Shown: piece by piece, positions 43,701 through 52,443 of the stretch | Numbering within the stretch: the first letter of the stretch is position 1 | Layout of the letters: each line of letters starts with the position of its first letter | Source of the DNA: Pedobacter insulae | Lineage (GTDB): Bacteria; Bacteroidota; Bacteroidia; Sphingobacteriales; Sphingobacteriaceae | Reading direction: 5' to 3' | Assembly (NCBI RefSeq): GCF_900113525.1 | Contig: NZ_FOPP01000001.1 | Location: 434,001 to 498,000, forward strand | DNA length: 64,000 nt | Position numbers and translations under genes: made by a program | Notes under the pieces: generated by a model | Told to the model about the DNA's origin: nothing | Seen by the model: the letters and a program-made list of their open reading frames with translations, nothing else | Database searches by the model: none

Positions 43701-44741
43701 TTAATTGTCCTTTATCTTCGGTTTATATTTAGATTTGGTTAATATTTTCTGAGCATCGGTATCGGTCATTAATTGCTGTAATGAAATAGTTGGATTTTCT
43801 GCCATATACTTTCTTACAATTTGCCAGCCAATCCAAATTCCTAGTTTGGGCGCCGAATCTGCTCTATCTCCTAAACCAGCAGTGAATGGCCCATCGGTTA
43901 AATACATTTTGATTTTGTGGATATCTGTTTTATATAACAGTTCATTTTCCAATAGCACTCCCCAAATATTTCCTTCAAAATTTTGGCACCAGGCTAATTG
44001 TCGACCCGTGTATCCAATTTTAACCGTATCGCTCACCGCCTCGGGCAATACCTGATCCATAAAGTATAAAATTTTCCCGTTATAAATCATTTGTGATAAT
44101 AAGGTGCGATCTTCATCCCTTGGCATAAAAAGCTCCTGTCTTGCAAACTCTTCGGTGACTCTCGGGACAATATAAATTGGATCAAAGCGCCTAGATTGAT
44201 ATCTGGGAATGCTCTCTACTAATGCCGGGTAAAATTTACTATCTTTTCCCAAAAACATATCAAGACCTATTCCCATGTAATTTTCACCGATAGGAATTTG
44301 GTAAGAGAAGCCGGATAAGAAAGAAATAAAATGTGGAACCTTAATTTTGGGATAATAATACTTAATATATTTAAAGGTTTGAGTTAAGTCTCTTTCTAAA
44401 ATATCAAGATTAGGGTACACACTATCTACTTCATGATTCAAATCCTCGTATGCGCTCCCTTTATATAGCTCTTCAAGAACTTGTATTCTTTTTAAGTCTG
44501 GATTTCCAACCATTCTGGTAATGAAGTCATTGTAAAATTGGCCGTACTTTTTCTGTAATAGTTGATCTACAACGGCAAGATCTTTGCTCTTCCCTTTATA
44601 CAGATCTTGATCGAATCTTTGTATTTTAATGTCAAGGTTAATGTGACCTACATCCGGTTTTTGATCTTGCTGACAAGAAAAAATAATCACAACACATAGA
44701 AAGAATAGATAGATTTGGAGATGTTTTACGTTATTGTTCAT
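43701..44741 (-). CDS. gldB: Gliding-motility-associated lipoprotein GldB
   Basis: From the ATG at 44741 the protein has 346 residues and begins with a lipoprotein signal (hydrophobic about 8-22, lipobox VIIFSCQQD). I prefer this ATG to a GTG 18 bases upstream, which would almost touch the divergent gene. The body matches GldB: IQRFDQDLYKG, FLSGFSYQIPIGENYMGIGLDMFLG, QELFMPRDEDRTLLSQM, and PKLGIWIGWQIVRKYM. In gliding flavobacteria GldB is needed for motility; its molecular action is unclear. The fold recalls zinc metalloprotease-like DUF2268 proteins. It is divergent from a PorT-like barrel gene. Confidence 0.9.
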   Translation of the reverse strand: MNNNVKHLQIYLFFLCVVIIFSCQQDQKPDVGHINLDIKIQRFDQDLYKGKSKDLAVVDQLLQKKYGQFYNDFITRMVGNPDLKRIQVLEELYKGSAYEDLNHEVDSVYPNLDILERDLTQTFKYIKYYYPKIKVPHFISFLSGFSYQIPIGENYMGIGLDMFLGKDSKFYPALVESIPRYQSRRFDPIYIVPRVTEEFARQELFMPRDEDRTLLSQMIYNGKILYFMDQVLPEAVSDTVKIGYTGRQLAWCQNFEGNIWGVLLENELLYKTDIHKIKMYLTDGPFTAGLGDRADSAPKLGIWIGWQIVRKYMAENPTISLQQLMTDTDAQKILTKSKYKPKIKDN

Positions 44742-44786
44742 TATAACAAATATAACCACAAGTAGATGAAAAGAAACTACATTCGA

Positions 44787-45458
44787 ATGAAAACAATCAT
44801 AATTGGATCGTTAATGATATTTTTAACGAATCAAACTAAGGCACAAAGTCTCGCAAGACCATATTATGGTTTTAGACTTGGGTTAACAGCGCACCCTACA
44901 TTTGGTAGCATAAAGGCTGAAGAAGGTAAGCGCAAAGGCACTAATTTGGGCTTTTCTTATGGCTTGATGGGAGATTTTAATTTTGCTGAGAATTATAGCT
45001 TTAACACGGGGATAACTGTAACAACTATCAATGGAAAAAGTACAGAAAAGAATGCGATGCCATACCATGCTGTTGTAAGCAGTACTGCGCCGGTTGCGTA
45101 TGATTTAAAATATAAGATGCAGTATGTCGAGATTCCTCTAGTGGTTAAATTGAAAACGTCTAAAATTGGTGCTATTAAATGGTTTGGTCAGTTCGGTTTG
45201 TCAAATGACTTTAGGATTAAAGCCAGACAAGACGCCAGCAATACAAACGGTGTGTTAGCGGATAATGTTAATGCTTCCGATTGGACTCGTTTTTATAGGG
45301 CAGGGCTTATCATTGGTGGTGGTGGAGAGTTTGATCTTGATGAGCATACTAGCTTAATGGGTGGACTTTCTTTTAATAACGGCCTTACCAATATCACTAA
45401 CTCAAAAAATATGGTCAGAAATCATTTTGTATCCTTAAATTTGGGAGTTTTCTTTTAA
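44787..45458 (+). CDS. PorT-like outer-membrane beta-barrel protein
   Basis: The protein is 223 residues from the ATG at 44787, which gives a clean signal peptide ending TKAQ; an ATG 21 bases upstream is also possible. The rest alternates in beta-strand fashion: YYGFRLGLTAHPTFGS, LGFSYGLMGDFNF, YSFNTGITVTT, MQYVEIPLVVKLKT (a family mark), WFGQFGLSNDFRI, and the closing HFVSLNLGVFF, whose last Phe is the usual barrel-assembly signal. It belongs to the eight-strand PorT/OmpX-like group. The true T9SS PorT may be a different copy, so I do not give a symbol. Confidence 0.83.
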   Translation: MKTIIIGSLMIFLTNQTKAQSLARPYYGFRLGLTAHPTFGSIKAEEGKRKGTNLGFSYGLMGDFNFAENYSFNTGITVTTINGKSTEKNAMPYHAVVSSTAPVAYDLKYKMQYVEIPLVVKLKTSKIGAIKWFGQFGLSNDFRIKARQDASNTNGVLADNVNASDWTRFYRAGLIIGGGGEFDLDEHTSLMGGLSFNNGLTNITNSKNMVRNHFVSLNLGVFF

Positions 45459-45494
45459 TAGTGGGTATAACGCTTAAATAACAAATCGTATCTA

Positions 45495-47138
45495 ATGAAG
45501 ATAGCACTAGCGCAACTTAATTATCATGTAGGTAATTTTGAATATAATACGGAAAAAATAATTTCAAATATTAGCGAGGCTAAAAAGTTGGGCGCAGATA
45601 TTGTTGTATTTGCAGAGCTGGCTATATGCGGGTATCCACCTCGCGATTTTCTGGAGTTTAATGATTTTATCAGCCAATGTGAAAGTGCTACACAGGAAAT
45701 TGCAAAACATTGTTTAGGTATTGCAGCTATTGTAGGTCTGCCAATTAAAAATGATGTTTTAGAAGGAAAGGATTTATATAATGCAGCCTATTTTATGGCT
45801 GATGGGGAAGTGAAAGCAATCACCAGAAAAGCATTGTTGCCAACTTATGATGTTTTCGATGAATACCGATATTTTGAACCTAATACCTTGTTTAAGGCGA
45901 TTGATTTTAAGGGGAAACGGATAGCCTTAACCATTTGCGAAGACTTATGGAATATCAATGACAACCCACTATATGTTTCTTGTCCTATGGATGAGTTGAT
46001 AAAAGACAGTCCGGATTTAATGATTAATATTGCGGCATCGCCATTTAATTATCGCCATGATGAGGATAGGATTAAGATTTTATCCGATAATGCAAAGGAA
46101 TATAAATTGCCTTTATTCTATACTAACCAGGTTGGAGCCCAAACAGAAATTATTTTTGACGGGGGATCTCTTGTCTTTAATGAAGAGGGGGAATTAAAGG
46201 CAGAGATGAAGTATTTCGAAGAGGACCTTCAGGTATTTGATTTAGAGGATGTAATTAAACGCCCTTCTTCGCAAATACTAAGCACAGAACGCCCAAATGA
46301 TATTGCTCAAATCCACGACGCATTGATCTTAGGTATAAAAGATTATTTTCAAAAATCTGGATTTACAAAGGCAGTTTTAGGCTTGTCGGGTGGCATAGAT
46401 TCTGCAATAGTATGTGCATTGGCCTGCCGTGCACTGGGCGCGGAAAATGTAATGGCGGTTTTAATGCCTTCAAAATATTCAAGCGATCATTCTATCAAGG
46501 ACGCATTGGATTTGGTTGGGAACATTGATTGTAAACATGAGATTATTGAGATAGCACAGGTAGCTGATGCATTTGATCAAGTTATGGCGAGACCATTTAA
46601 AGACCTTCCTTTTAACTTAACAGAAGAAAATATCCAAGCTCGTTGCAGGGGGATAATTTTAATGGCTATGTCTAATAAGTTTGGCTATATTTTATTGAAT
46701 ACATCGAATAAAAGCGAGTGCGCAGTAGGATATGGTACATTATATGGCGATATGTGTGGTGCCATTGGCGTAATTGGGGATGTATATAAAACTCAAATAT
46801 TTCAATTGGCGAGGTACATTAATAAGGATGGAGAACTTATTCCTGAGCATACTATCATAAAACCACCATCGGCAGAATTAAGGCCAGATCAGAAGGATTC
46901 TGATTCATTACCAGATTACGATGTACTGGATCAAATTCTTTTTCAGCATATTGAATTACAGCTGGGGTCAAAAGCCATTATTGCAAAAGGATTTGACGAA
47001 AGCTTAGTGCAGCGGATTTTAAAAATGGTTAATCTTGCAGAGTTTAAACGCTACCAAACCCCACCCATATTACGAGTTTCACCTAAGGCTTTCGGTATGG
47101 GGAGACGAATGCCAATTGTGGGTAAATATATGGCGTAG
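45495..47138 (+). CDS. nadE: Glutamine-dependent NAD+ synthase
   Basis: The 547-residue protein is a two-domain enzyme. The N-terminal glutaminase (CN-hydrolase fold) has its triad in FAELAICGYPPRDF (Glu, about 41), TRKALLPTYDVFDE (Lys, about 110) and ALTICEDLWN (Cys, about 147). The C-terminal synthetase has the P-loop LGLSGGIDSAIVCALA (about 290-305). It makes NAD+ from deamido-NAD+, ATP and glutamine in the cytoplasm. It starts 36 bases after the barrel gene and ends seven bases from lspA on the other strand. Confidence 0.97.
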   Translation: MKIALAQLNYHVGNFEYNTEKIISNISEAKKLGADIVVFAELAICGYPPRDFLEFNDFISQCESATQEIAKHCLGIAAIVGLPIKNDVLEGKDLYNAAYFMADGEVKAITRKALLPTYDVFDEYRYFEPNTLFKAIDFKGKRIALTICEDLWNINDNPLYVSCPMDELIKDSPDLMINIAASPFNYRHDEDRIKILSDNAKEYKLPLFYTNQVGAQTEIIFDGGSLVFNEEGELKAEMKYFEEDLQVFDLEDVIKRPSSQILSTERPNDIAQIHDALILGIKDYFQKSGFTKAVLGLSGGIDSAIVCALACRALGAENVMAVLMPSKYSSDHSIKDALDLVGNIDCKHEIIEIAQVADAFDQVMARPFKDLPFNLTEENIQARCRGIILMAMSNKFGYILLNTSNKSECAVGYGTLYGDMCGAIGVIGDVYKTQIFQLARYINKDGELIPEHTIIKPPSAELRPDQKDSDSLPDYDVLDQILFQHIELQLGSKAIIAKGFDESLVQRILKMVNLAEFKRYQTPPILRVSPKAFGMGRRMPIVGKYMA

Positions 47139-47144
47139 AGGTTT

Positions 47145-47648
47145 TTATCTTTGAGTTTTTATTATTTTACCTCTTAGAGATTGGAATAGTAAGATTCCAA
47201 TTCCTACCATAATCGAAACGTCTGCAAAATTAAAGACCCCTGTACTAAATAGACCAAGGTCCATGTGAAGAAAATCTGTTACTGATCCGAACATTACCCG
47301 GTCATAAATGTTACCAATGCCACCTCCTAGTAAAAAAGACATTCCCAGCTGCATAAGCTCGGGTAAATCGGTTTGTGTAAGTAAATAATATAGGCCAAAC
47401 CCTAATACAAAAATGGGCATTAGACTTAATAAAGTAAATCTTACAGCCACAGGTAAATTGTCGCCCATGCTCAAAAATGCACCTGTATTTTCGACTTTCG
47501 TTAGCGTTAAGATGTTTTTTATCAAACTTATGTTTTCGTGATAATCAACTTTTTGACGCACTATGGTTTTTGAAACCTGGTCGCAACCCACATTTAAGCC
47601 AACCAAAAAAAGCAGTACTAGCAGTTTTATTGTCTTTTTCCTCTTCAT
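47145..47648 (-). CDS. lspA: Signal peptidase II, lnt-linked paralogue
   Basis: The protein has 167 residues from the ATG at 47648; a start 21 bases upstream would overlap lnt by 16 bases. Four transmembrane helices and the family motifs are present: CDQVSK, VENTGAFLS, GNIYDRVMFG with the first catalytic Asp, and FNFADVS with the second. It removes signal peptides from prolipoproteins after lipid attachment. A Cys stands just before the conserved DQ, in a lipobox-like LNVGC, as in several Bacteroidota members. A second copy is at 53916-54518. It lies downstream of lnt, which acts in the same pathway. Confidence 0.92.
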   Translation of the reverse strand: MKRKKTIKLLVLLFLVGLNVGCDQVSKTIVRQKVDYHENISLIKNILTLTKVENTGAFLSMGDNLPVAVRFTLLSLMPIFVLGFGLYYLLTQTDLPELMQLGMSFLLGGGIGNIYDRVMFGSVTDFLHMDLGLFSTGVFNFADVSIMVGIGILLFQSLRGKIIKTQR

Positions 47649-47653
47649 GATTT

Positions 47654-49270
47654 TTATTTCTTTATCCATTTTCTATATGGAATGATCAAAGCTAGCAATA
47701 CACCCATTATAGCAAACAATTTAGCTAAGAAGTCTCCGTTATTAGCATAAACAGTAATTGTGTCGTTTAGGTTGATGTCTTCTTTCAGCGCTGTGCTCGT
47801 CCACCATTTTGATTGTTTAACTATATCTCCTCTTTGATTGATGAAGCCAGAAATACCCGTGTTTGCTGATCTCACAACCCATCGCCTGGTTTCAATTGCC
47901 CTTAATTTGGCATACAACATATGTTGATCTTTTCCTGAGGTATTTCCCCACCAACCATCGTTGGTAATTATGGCAATAAATTGGGCGCCATTTTTAACAG
48001 ATTCACCAATCCAACTGCCCCAGATAGATTCGTAGCAAATTACAGGTGCTACACCTATTCCACTGTGTGCATAGAAAACATCGGGATGATCTTGCCAGCC
48101 CCAGCCTGAAACGCTTCCTCCTAACTTTTCAAATACTGGTGCCATAAATGAAAACACCTTCGGGAATGGCATTTTCTCTACCCCGGGCACTAATTTGGAT
48201 TTATGATAAAAAGCTACTTGTGCTGAGTTTTCTATTTGCAGCGCAGCATTGTAATTATCGAAGAATACTCCCGGCTGTTTTTTAGATTCTTTGGCAGAAA
48301 CAGTTTTTTTAGAACTATAGGTTTTGATGCTTTCAATACCAGTAATCAATGTGCCATTTTTGTATTTGCTTAAGAATTGTTGGGCAGCAATAAAATCAGG
48401 GTGACTTCTAATCGCATCTTCCTCAACATATACTGGCATAGCTGTTTCCGGCCATATAAAATATTCGGTATTTACTTGTGCTGCAGAATCGGATAAGCGG
48501 GTTAAAATCCCTAATTGTTGAGCAGGACTAACTTTCCCAAACTTCTCATAGGGATCAATATTGGGTTGTACAACCACTACATTTACCGGTAGGGCTTTTT
48601 CTTTATAGGTAAAGTAAGTGTAGAGGGAATAACCAATAGGTAATAAGAGTACTAGCAATGAAGAAATAATGGGCCGGTAACTTTTAGTGTCTTTTTTAAC
48701 AAAGGCTTTATAGCTTTCAAATAGGAGAATATTGCTAAGCAAAATCCAAATAGAACCGCCGTAAACTCCTGTAAATTCATACCATTGTATGAGTTGATGC
48801 ATTCCGGCAAAACCATTGCCCAATGTCATCCATGGAAAGGCAAGATCCCAGCTCTGGTGAAGATACTCCATCGAGACATAAAATGCTATTAACCCCAAAT
48901 ATGCAAGCTTAAGATTTACATAACTCTTTAAACGATAGTATAACCAAAAAGCAAAGGTCATTAGCAATGCACCTAATCCGTAAGGGATTAAAGAAACTAA
49001 TAATGACACCAAACTTTCTATAAAATTAGTGCTAGCGCTATTAATTGCATTGTACACCCAATAAATAGAAGCTGTATTCCAAATCAGGAATGTTAAACCT
49101 GCAGTTAAGAAAACTTTCTTGCCTTTTCTGGGCTTGTCAATACTTTCAAGCGCAATAAGCAGTGGCACTAAACCGACAAGTAATAATGGTGCTAACCAAA
49201 TATGAGGAGGCCATGCCAACCACATTAAAAGGGCACTAAGCAGCGCTAGTAGATAATTTTGATGTTTCAT
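47654..49270 (-). CDS. lnt: Apolipoprotein N-acyltransferase
   Basis: The 538-residue protein has about six N-terminal transmembrane helices and a periplasmic nitrilase-like domain. The catalytic triad is in YFIWPETAMP (Glu), FYHKSKLVPGVEKMPF (Lys) and VICYESIWG (Cys). It adds the third acyl chain to the N-terminal Cys of lipoproteins. The close link with lspA (five bases) suggests joint control of lipoprotein maturation, fitting an organism with many lipoproteins. The PH/SHOCT gene lies six bases upstream, on the same strand. Confidence 0.96.
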   Translation of the reverse strand: MKHQNYLLALLSALLMWLAWPPHIWLAPLLLVGLVPLLIALESIDKPRKGKKVFLTAGLTFLIWNTASIYWVYNAINSASTNFIESLVSLLVSLIPYGLGALLMTFAFWLYYRLKSYVNLKLAYLGLIAFYVSMEYLHQSWDLAFPWMTLGNGFAGMHQLIQWYEFTGVYGGSIWILLSNILLFESYKAFVKKDTKSYRPIISSLLVLLLPIGYSLYTYFTYKEKALPVNVVVVQPNIDPYEKFGKVSPAQQLGILTRLSDSAAQVNTEYFIWPETAMPVYVEEDAIRSHPDFIAAQQFLSKYKNGTLITGIESIKTYSSKKTVSAKESKKQPGVFFDNYNAALQIENSAQVAFYHKSKLVPGVEKMPFPKVFSFMAPVFEKLGGSVSGWGWQDHPDVFYAHSGIGVAPVICYESIWGSWIGESVKNGAQFIAIITNDGWWGNTSGKDQHMLYAKLRAIETRRWVVRSANTGISGFINQRGDIVKQSKWWTSTALKEDINLNDTITVYANNGDFLAKLFAIMGVLLALIIPYRKWIKK

Positions 49271-49276
49271 TCCTGA

Positions 49277-49861
49277 TTAAAAACTTGCTAAAATTGCTGC
49301 TTTTTTGTTTTCGTATTCTTCGAGTGTGATCAGCTGCTTGTCGTATAAGGTTTTGAGCTTTCTCAATTTCAAGGTTGTTTCATCCTCAGTCTCTTCTATA
49401 AATGATTGCTCAATTATTTGAGCGTCTTCAATTTCAAGCTCAATATTTTTTTGTGAGGATTGCATATTAGCAGTGAATTGTGCTAACTGTTCGTTTGCTG
49501 CCTGATATAACTTCCTGGCTTGTGTTTTTGGGATAAATTCGGTTACAATGTTTTCTCCATGCTGTGGAACGCAGATAAATTTAGAACCAAAAAATTCTTC
49601 TTTAAAAGAAACTTCTTTGATGTTCTTCCAAGAGATATCTTTGAAATTCATCGTTAAACCTAAATTTGCGGGTTCGCAATAAAAGATGCGCTTATTGCTT
49701 ACGGCAATACTATCGGGTAACAAATTTACTGCTGGCTTTTTCTGAACCGCTAAATAGACAAGCTCTTCGCCCGAAGTTAGGAGGTCAGCTAATTTGCTAA
49801 TCACCTTTTCTACCGCTTTAACGTCTTGCTCGTCATTTAAAAATTTATCTATGTTTATCAT
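49277..49861 (-). CDS. PH-like domain and SHOCT domain protein
   Basis: The 194-residue protein has no signal peptide. Residues about 35-125 have the strand pattern of a bacterial PH domain (IAVSNKRIFYCEP, FKDISWKNIKEVSF), followed by a polar linker and a C-terminal SHOCT motif (KLKTLYDKQLITLEEYENKKAAIL, about 168-191). Such proteins are probably cytoplasmic adaptors. The gene lies between rsmI and lnt in the same direction, with gaps of 20 and six bases, so it is part of that operon. The function is unknown. Confidence 0.82.
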   Translation of the reverse strand: MINIDKFLNDEQDVKAVEKVISKLADLLTSGEELVYLAVQKKPAVNLLPDSIAVSNKRIFYCEPANLGLTMNFKDISWKNIKEVSFKEEFFGSKFICVPQHGENIVTEFIPKTQARKLYQAANEQLAQFTANMQSSQKNIELEIEDAQIIEQSFIEETEDETTLKLRKLKTLYDKQLITLEEYENKKAAILASF

Positions 49862-49881
49862 GTTCTATATTGTCCTTTAAT

Positions 49882-50589
49882 TTAATCCTTACGCTTTGTT
49901 CCTTTTCCTTTGTTCTTTACTCCACCGGCTACACAAATTACGAATTCTCCTTTTAATATATTGTTTTCAAAATGTGATTTTATTTCTAGCACAGTTCCCC
50001 GAACGGTTTCCTCATACATTTTAGTTAACTCCCTGCTTACAGAAGCTTGCCTGTCTTCACCTAAAAATTCCCCAAATTCACTCAGTGTTTTAAGTAGGCG
50101 ATGTGGACTTTCATAAAAAATCATCGTGCGTTCTTCACTCGCCAATAGTTTTAACCGCGTTTGTCTCCCTTTCTTGACTGGCAAAAATCCTTCGAAAACA
50201 AACTGATCACTCGGTAATCCCGAATTTACCAATGCAGGCACAAAGGCTGTTGCCCCGGGTAAGCAGTTTACTTCTATTTCATTTTTTAAAGCCTCACGTA
50301 CCAGAAAAAAACCAGGGTCGGATATAGCGGGTGTTCCTGCGTCAGATATCAAGGCTACATTTTGCCCCTGTTTCAAGAATTTAATGATCTCGGAGGTTGC
50401 CTTGTGCTCATTATGCTGATGATGGGAGAAAGCCTTCTTATCTATTTCAAAGTGCTTCAGCATTGGAGCGCTTGTGCGAGTGTCTTCTGCTAAAATTATA
50501 TCTACTTCTTTCAATATCCGGATCGCTCTAAAAGTCATATCCTCTAAATTGCCAATCGGTGTAGGTACGAGGTATAGTTTGCCAGTCAT
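49882..50589 (-). CDS. rsmI: 16S rRNA (cytidine1402-2'-O)-methyltransferase
   Basis: The 235-residue protein starts from the ATG at 50589 (an ATG nine bases upstream is also possible). Family marks are KLYLVPTPIGNLEDMTFRA at the start, LAEDTRTSAPMLKHF, SDAGTPAISDPGFFLVREA and the SAM-binding CLPGATAFVPALV. It methylates the 2'-OH of C1402 in the decoding centre together with RsmH. It ends in a basic tail (KNKGKGTKRKD). It is divergent from serS and is the first gene of rsmI-PH/SHOCT-lnt-lspA. Confidence 0.96.
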   Translation of the reverse strand: MTGKLYLVPTPIGNLEDMTFRAIRILKEVDIILAEDTRTSAPMLKHFEIDKKAFSHHQHNEHKATSEIIKFLKQGQNVALISDAGTPAISDPGFFLVREALKNEIEVNCLPGATAFVPALVNSGLPSDQFVFEGFLPVKKGRQTRLKLLASEERTMIFYESPHRLLKTLSEFGEFLGEDRQASVSRELTKMYEETVRGTVLEIKSHFENNILKGEFVICVAGGVKNKGKGTKRKD

Positions 50590-50614
50590 AGTTCGCATTG
50601 ACGAGTTAAGTTAT

Positions 50615-50622
50615 TATCTTTG
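50615..50622 (+). promoter_or_regulatory. Putative -7 promoter element TATCTTTG of serS
   Basis: The octamer fits TAnnTTTG and lies 15 bases before the serS ATG. A TTG at 50598-50600 is closer than the usual -33 distance. Confidence 0.5.
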
Positions 50623-50637
50623 TGAAAAAATAAAATA

Positions 50638-51909
50638 ATGTTGCAAGTTAACTATATCCGCGAAAATAGAGAGAAAGTTTTAGAGCGCCTTAGCGTGCGC
50701 AATTTCAAACAACCAGAATTGGTTGATCGGATCATCTCCATCGATGAAGAACGCCGTCAAACTCAAACTTCGCTCGATAACTTATCTGCTGCCGCAAATA
50801 CTGCTGCGAAACAAATAGGTGAGTTAATGCGTAGCGGTAAAAAGGAAGAAGCAGAAGCGGTTAAAGCAAACTCTGCCGGACACAAAGAAAGCATTAGAAA
50901 TCTTTCTGAGAAATTAGCCGAACTGGAAGCAAGCCAATTTAATCTGTTAGTTCAGTTGCCTAATTTGCCTCATGATTTGGTGAAGGCTGGAACAACACCA
51001 GATGAAAATGAGATTGTTCTGGTTCATGGCCAACCGGCACAATTACCAGCTGATGCAAAACCGCATTGGGAATTGGCAGCAAAGTACGACATCATTGATT
51101 TTGAGCTCGGTGTTAAAATAACCGGAGCAGGATTTCCCGTGTACAAAGGGAAAGGCGCCCGTTTACAACGTGCCTTGATTAACTTTTTTCTAGATCAAGC
51201 GATCGAAGCTGGCTATAAAGAAGTGCAGGTGCCTCACTTAGTAAACGCGGCTTCTGGATTTGGAACTGGGCAATTGCCGGATAAAGAGGGGCAAATGTAT
51301 CATTCAACGGTTGATGATTTATATTTAATCCCCACTGCTGAAGTCCCGGTAACTAATTTGTACCGCGATGTAATTTTAAAGGAAGAAGAATTACCGATCA
51401 AAAATACTGCTTATACCCCTTGTTTTCGCAGAGAAGCTGGTTCATATGGGTCACACGTTCGTGGTTTAAATCGCTTGCATCAGTTTGATAAAGTGGAACT
51501 GGTACAAGTAACACATCCAGATAGTTCTTATGAAACTTTAGAAGAGATGGGCAGGTATGTACAAAGTCTGCTGCAAAAATTAGGTTTGCATTATCGCGTG
51601 TTACGTTTATGTGGGGGCGATATGGGTTTTGGTTCTGCTATGACTTATGATATGGAAACTTGGAGTGCTTCGCAAGAACGTTGGCTAGAGGTGTCATCAG
51701 TATCTAACGTAGAGACTTTCCAAAGTAACCGTTCAAAGATCCGTTTCAAGGGTAAAGAAGGTAAAACGCATTTAGCGCATACTTTAAATGGAAGCGCTTT
51801 AGCATTACCTCGTATCGTGGCATCAATCTTAGAGAATTATCAAACCGAGAACGGGATTATCATTCCGGAAGTGCTCAGGAAATACACTGGTTTTGATATA
51901 ATTGATTAA
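50638..51909 (+). CDS. serS: Seryl-tRNA synthetase
   Basis: The 423-residue protein has the N-terminal coiled-coil arm (about 30-100, IDEERRQTQTSLDNLSAAAN) that binds tRNA-Ser, and the class II catalytic core: motif 2 TPCFRREAGSYGSHVRGL (about 260-277) and motif 3 near LNGSALALPRIVASILENYQ. It charges tRNA-Ser and tRNA-Sec with serine in the cytoplasm. Length is typical. It is transcribed alone and ends at a strong bidirectional hairpin. Confidence 0.97.
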   Translation: MLQVNYIRENREKVLERLSVRNFKQPELVDRIISIDEERRQTQTSLDNLSAAANTAAKQIGELMRSGKKEEAEAVKANSAGHKESIRNLSEKLAELEASQFNLLVQLPNLPHDLVKAGTTPDENEIVLVHGQPAQLPADAKPHWELAAKYDIIDFELGVKITGAGFPVYKGKGARLQRALINFFLDQAIEAGYKEVQVPHLVNAASGFGTGQLPDKEGQMYHSTVDDLYLIPTAEVPVTNLYRDVILKEEELPIKNTAYTPCFRREAGSYGSHVRGLNRLHQFDKVELVQVTHPDSSYETLEEMGRYVQSLLQKLGLHYRVLRLCGGDMGFGSAMTYDMETWSASQERWLEVSSVSNVETFQSNRSKIRFKGKEGKTHLAHTLNGSALALPRIVASILENYQTENGIIIPEVLRKYTGFDIID

Positions 51910-51924
51910 AATATTTTAAAAAAC

Positions 51925-51975
51925 AAAGGTCAATACTTTAACAAACTGTAAAATTTGTCAAAGTATTGACCTTTT
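51925..51975. terminator. Bidirectional terminator after serS
   Basis: Arms 51925-51939 and 51960-51974 are perfect 15-base complements separated by about 20 bases, with T-rich sequence after each arm on its own strand. It serves serS and the converging small gene at 51998. Confidence 0.82.
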
Positions 51976-51997
51976 GTTTATAGGTAGATCTAGGGTC

Positions 51998-52309
51998 TTA
52001 TAAGATTAAGATCAACAATAAGATGATGATGATAATCGCTCCAACTGAAAGATACACACCTTGCTGTAAAGCACGCGCTTGTTCTTTCATTTCTTTTAAT
52101 TCCTTACGTAAAGCTCTTTTTTCAGTTCTGTTTAAGTTTGATTTATCCATATTGCGGATTTCTTCAACTCGATTTACTAATCTTTCAAACTGAACTTTTT
52201 GCTCCGCAGTTAATTCTTTTTTTGGCTCGTTTTTATCGGCTGCCGAAACAGTATTGGTACTAATTCCTAAAGTGAAAACAAGTACTAATGTGTAAATGAA
52301 TTTTTTCAT
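51998..52309 (-). CDS. Small envelope protein with coiled coil and C-terminal helix, unknown
   Basis: The 103-residue protein has a signal peptide (about 1-23, ending SAAD), a charged helical middle (LTAEQKVQFERLVNRVEEIR, KSNLNRTEKRALRKELKEMK) with coiled-coil character, and a C-terminal transmembrane helix (LSVGAIIIIILLLILIL). It is probably anchored in the inner membrane with its helical part in the periplasm. Similar small proteins, common in Bacteroidota, have no known role. It has its own terminators on both sides. Confidence 0.8.
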   Translation of the reverse strand: MKKFIYTLVLVFTLGISTNTVSAADKNEPKKELTAEQKVQFERLVNRVEEIRNMDKSNLNRTEKRALRKELKEMKEQARALQQGVYLSVGAIIIIILLLILIL

Positions 52310-52360
52310 AATTTTTGATTTTAAACGTTTTGTTCACGGTTACTTACTTAGCTATAAACA

Positions 52361-52393
52361 AAAAACCTACCAATATTTACTTGATAGGTTTTT
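52361..52393. terminator. Terminator between SIMPL gene and the 103-residue gene
   Basis: Arms 52361-52373 and 52381-52393 form a 13-base stem with one mismatch and a seven-base loop. T-rich sequence follows on both strands, so it ends the SIMPL transcript. Confidence 0.75.
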
Positions 52394-52443
52394 GATGTTA
52401 AATAAGCTGATTTGATCAAAAGGCTGTCTACTCTAGTAGGCAG

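Noticed and set aside
44787-45458. Beta-barrel protein as the T9SS component PorT itself
   Set aside because: The barrel pattern is shared by a large family with several copies per genome. Nothing specific to T9SS PorT could be read, so only a PorT-like call is made.
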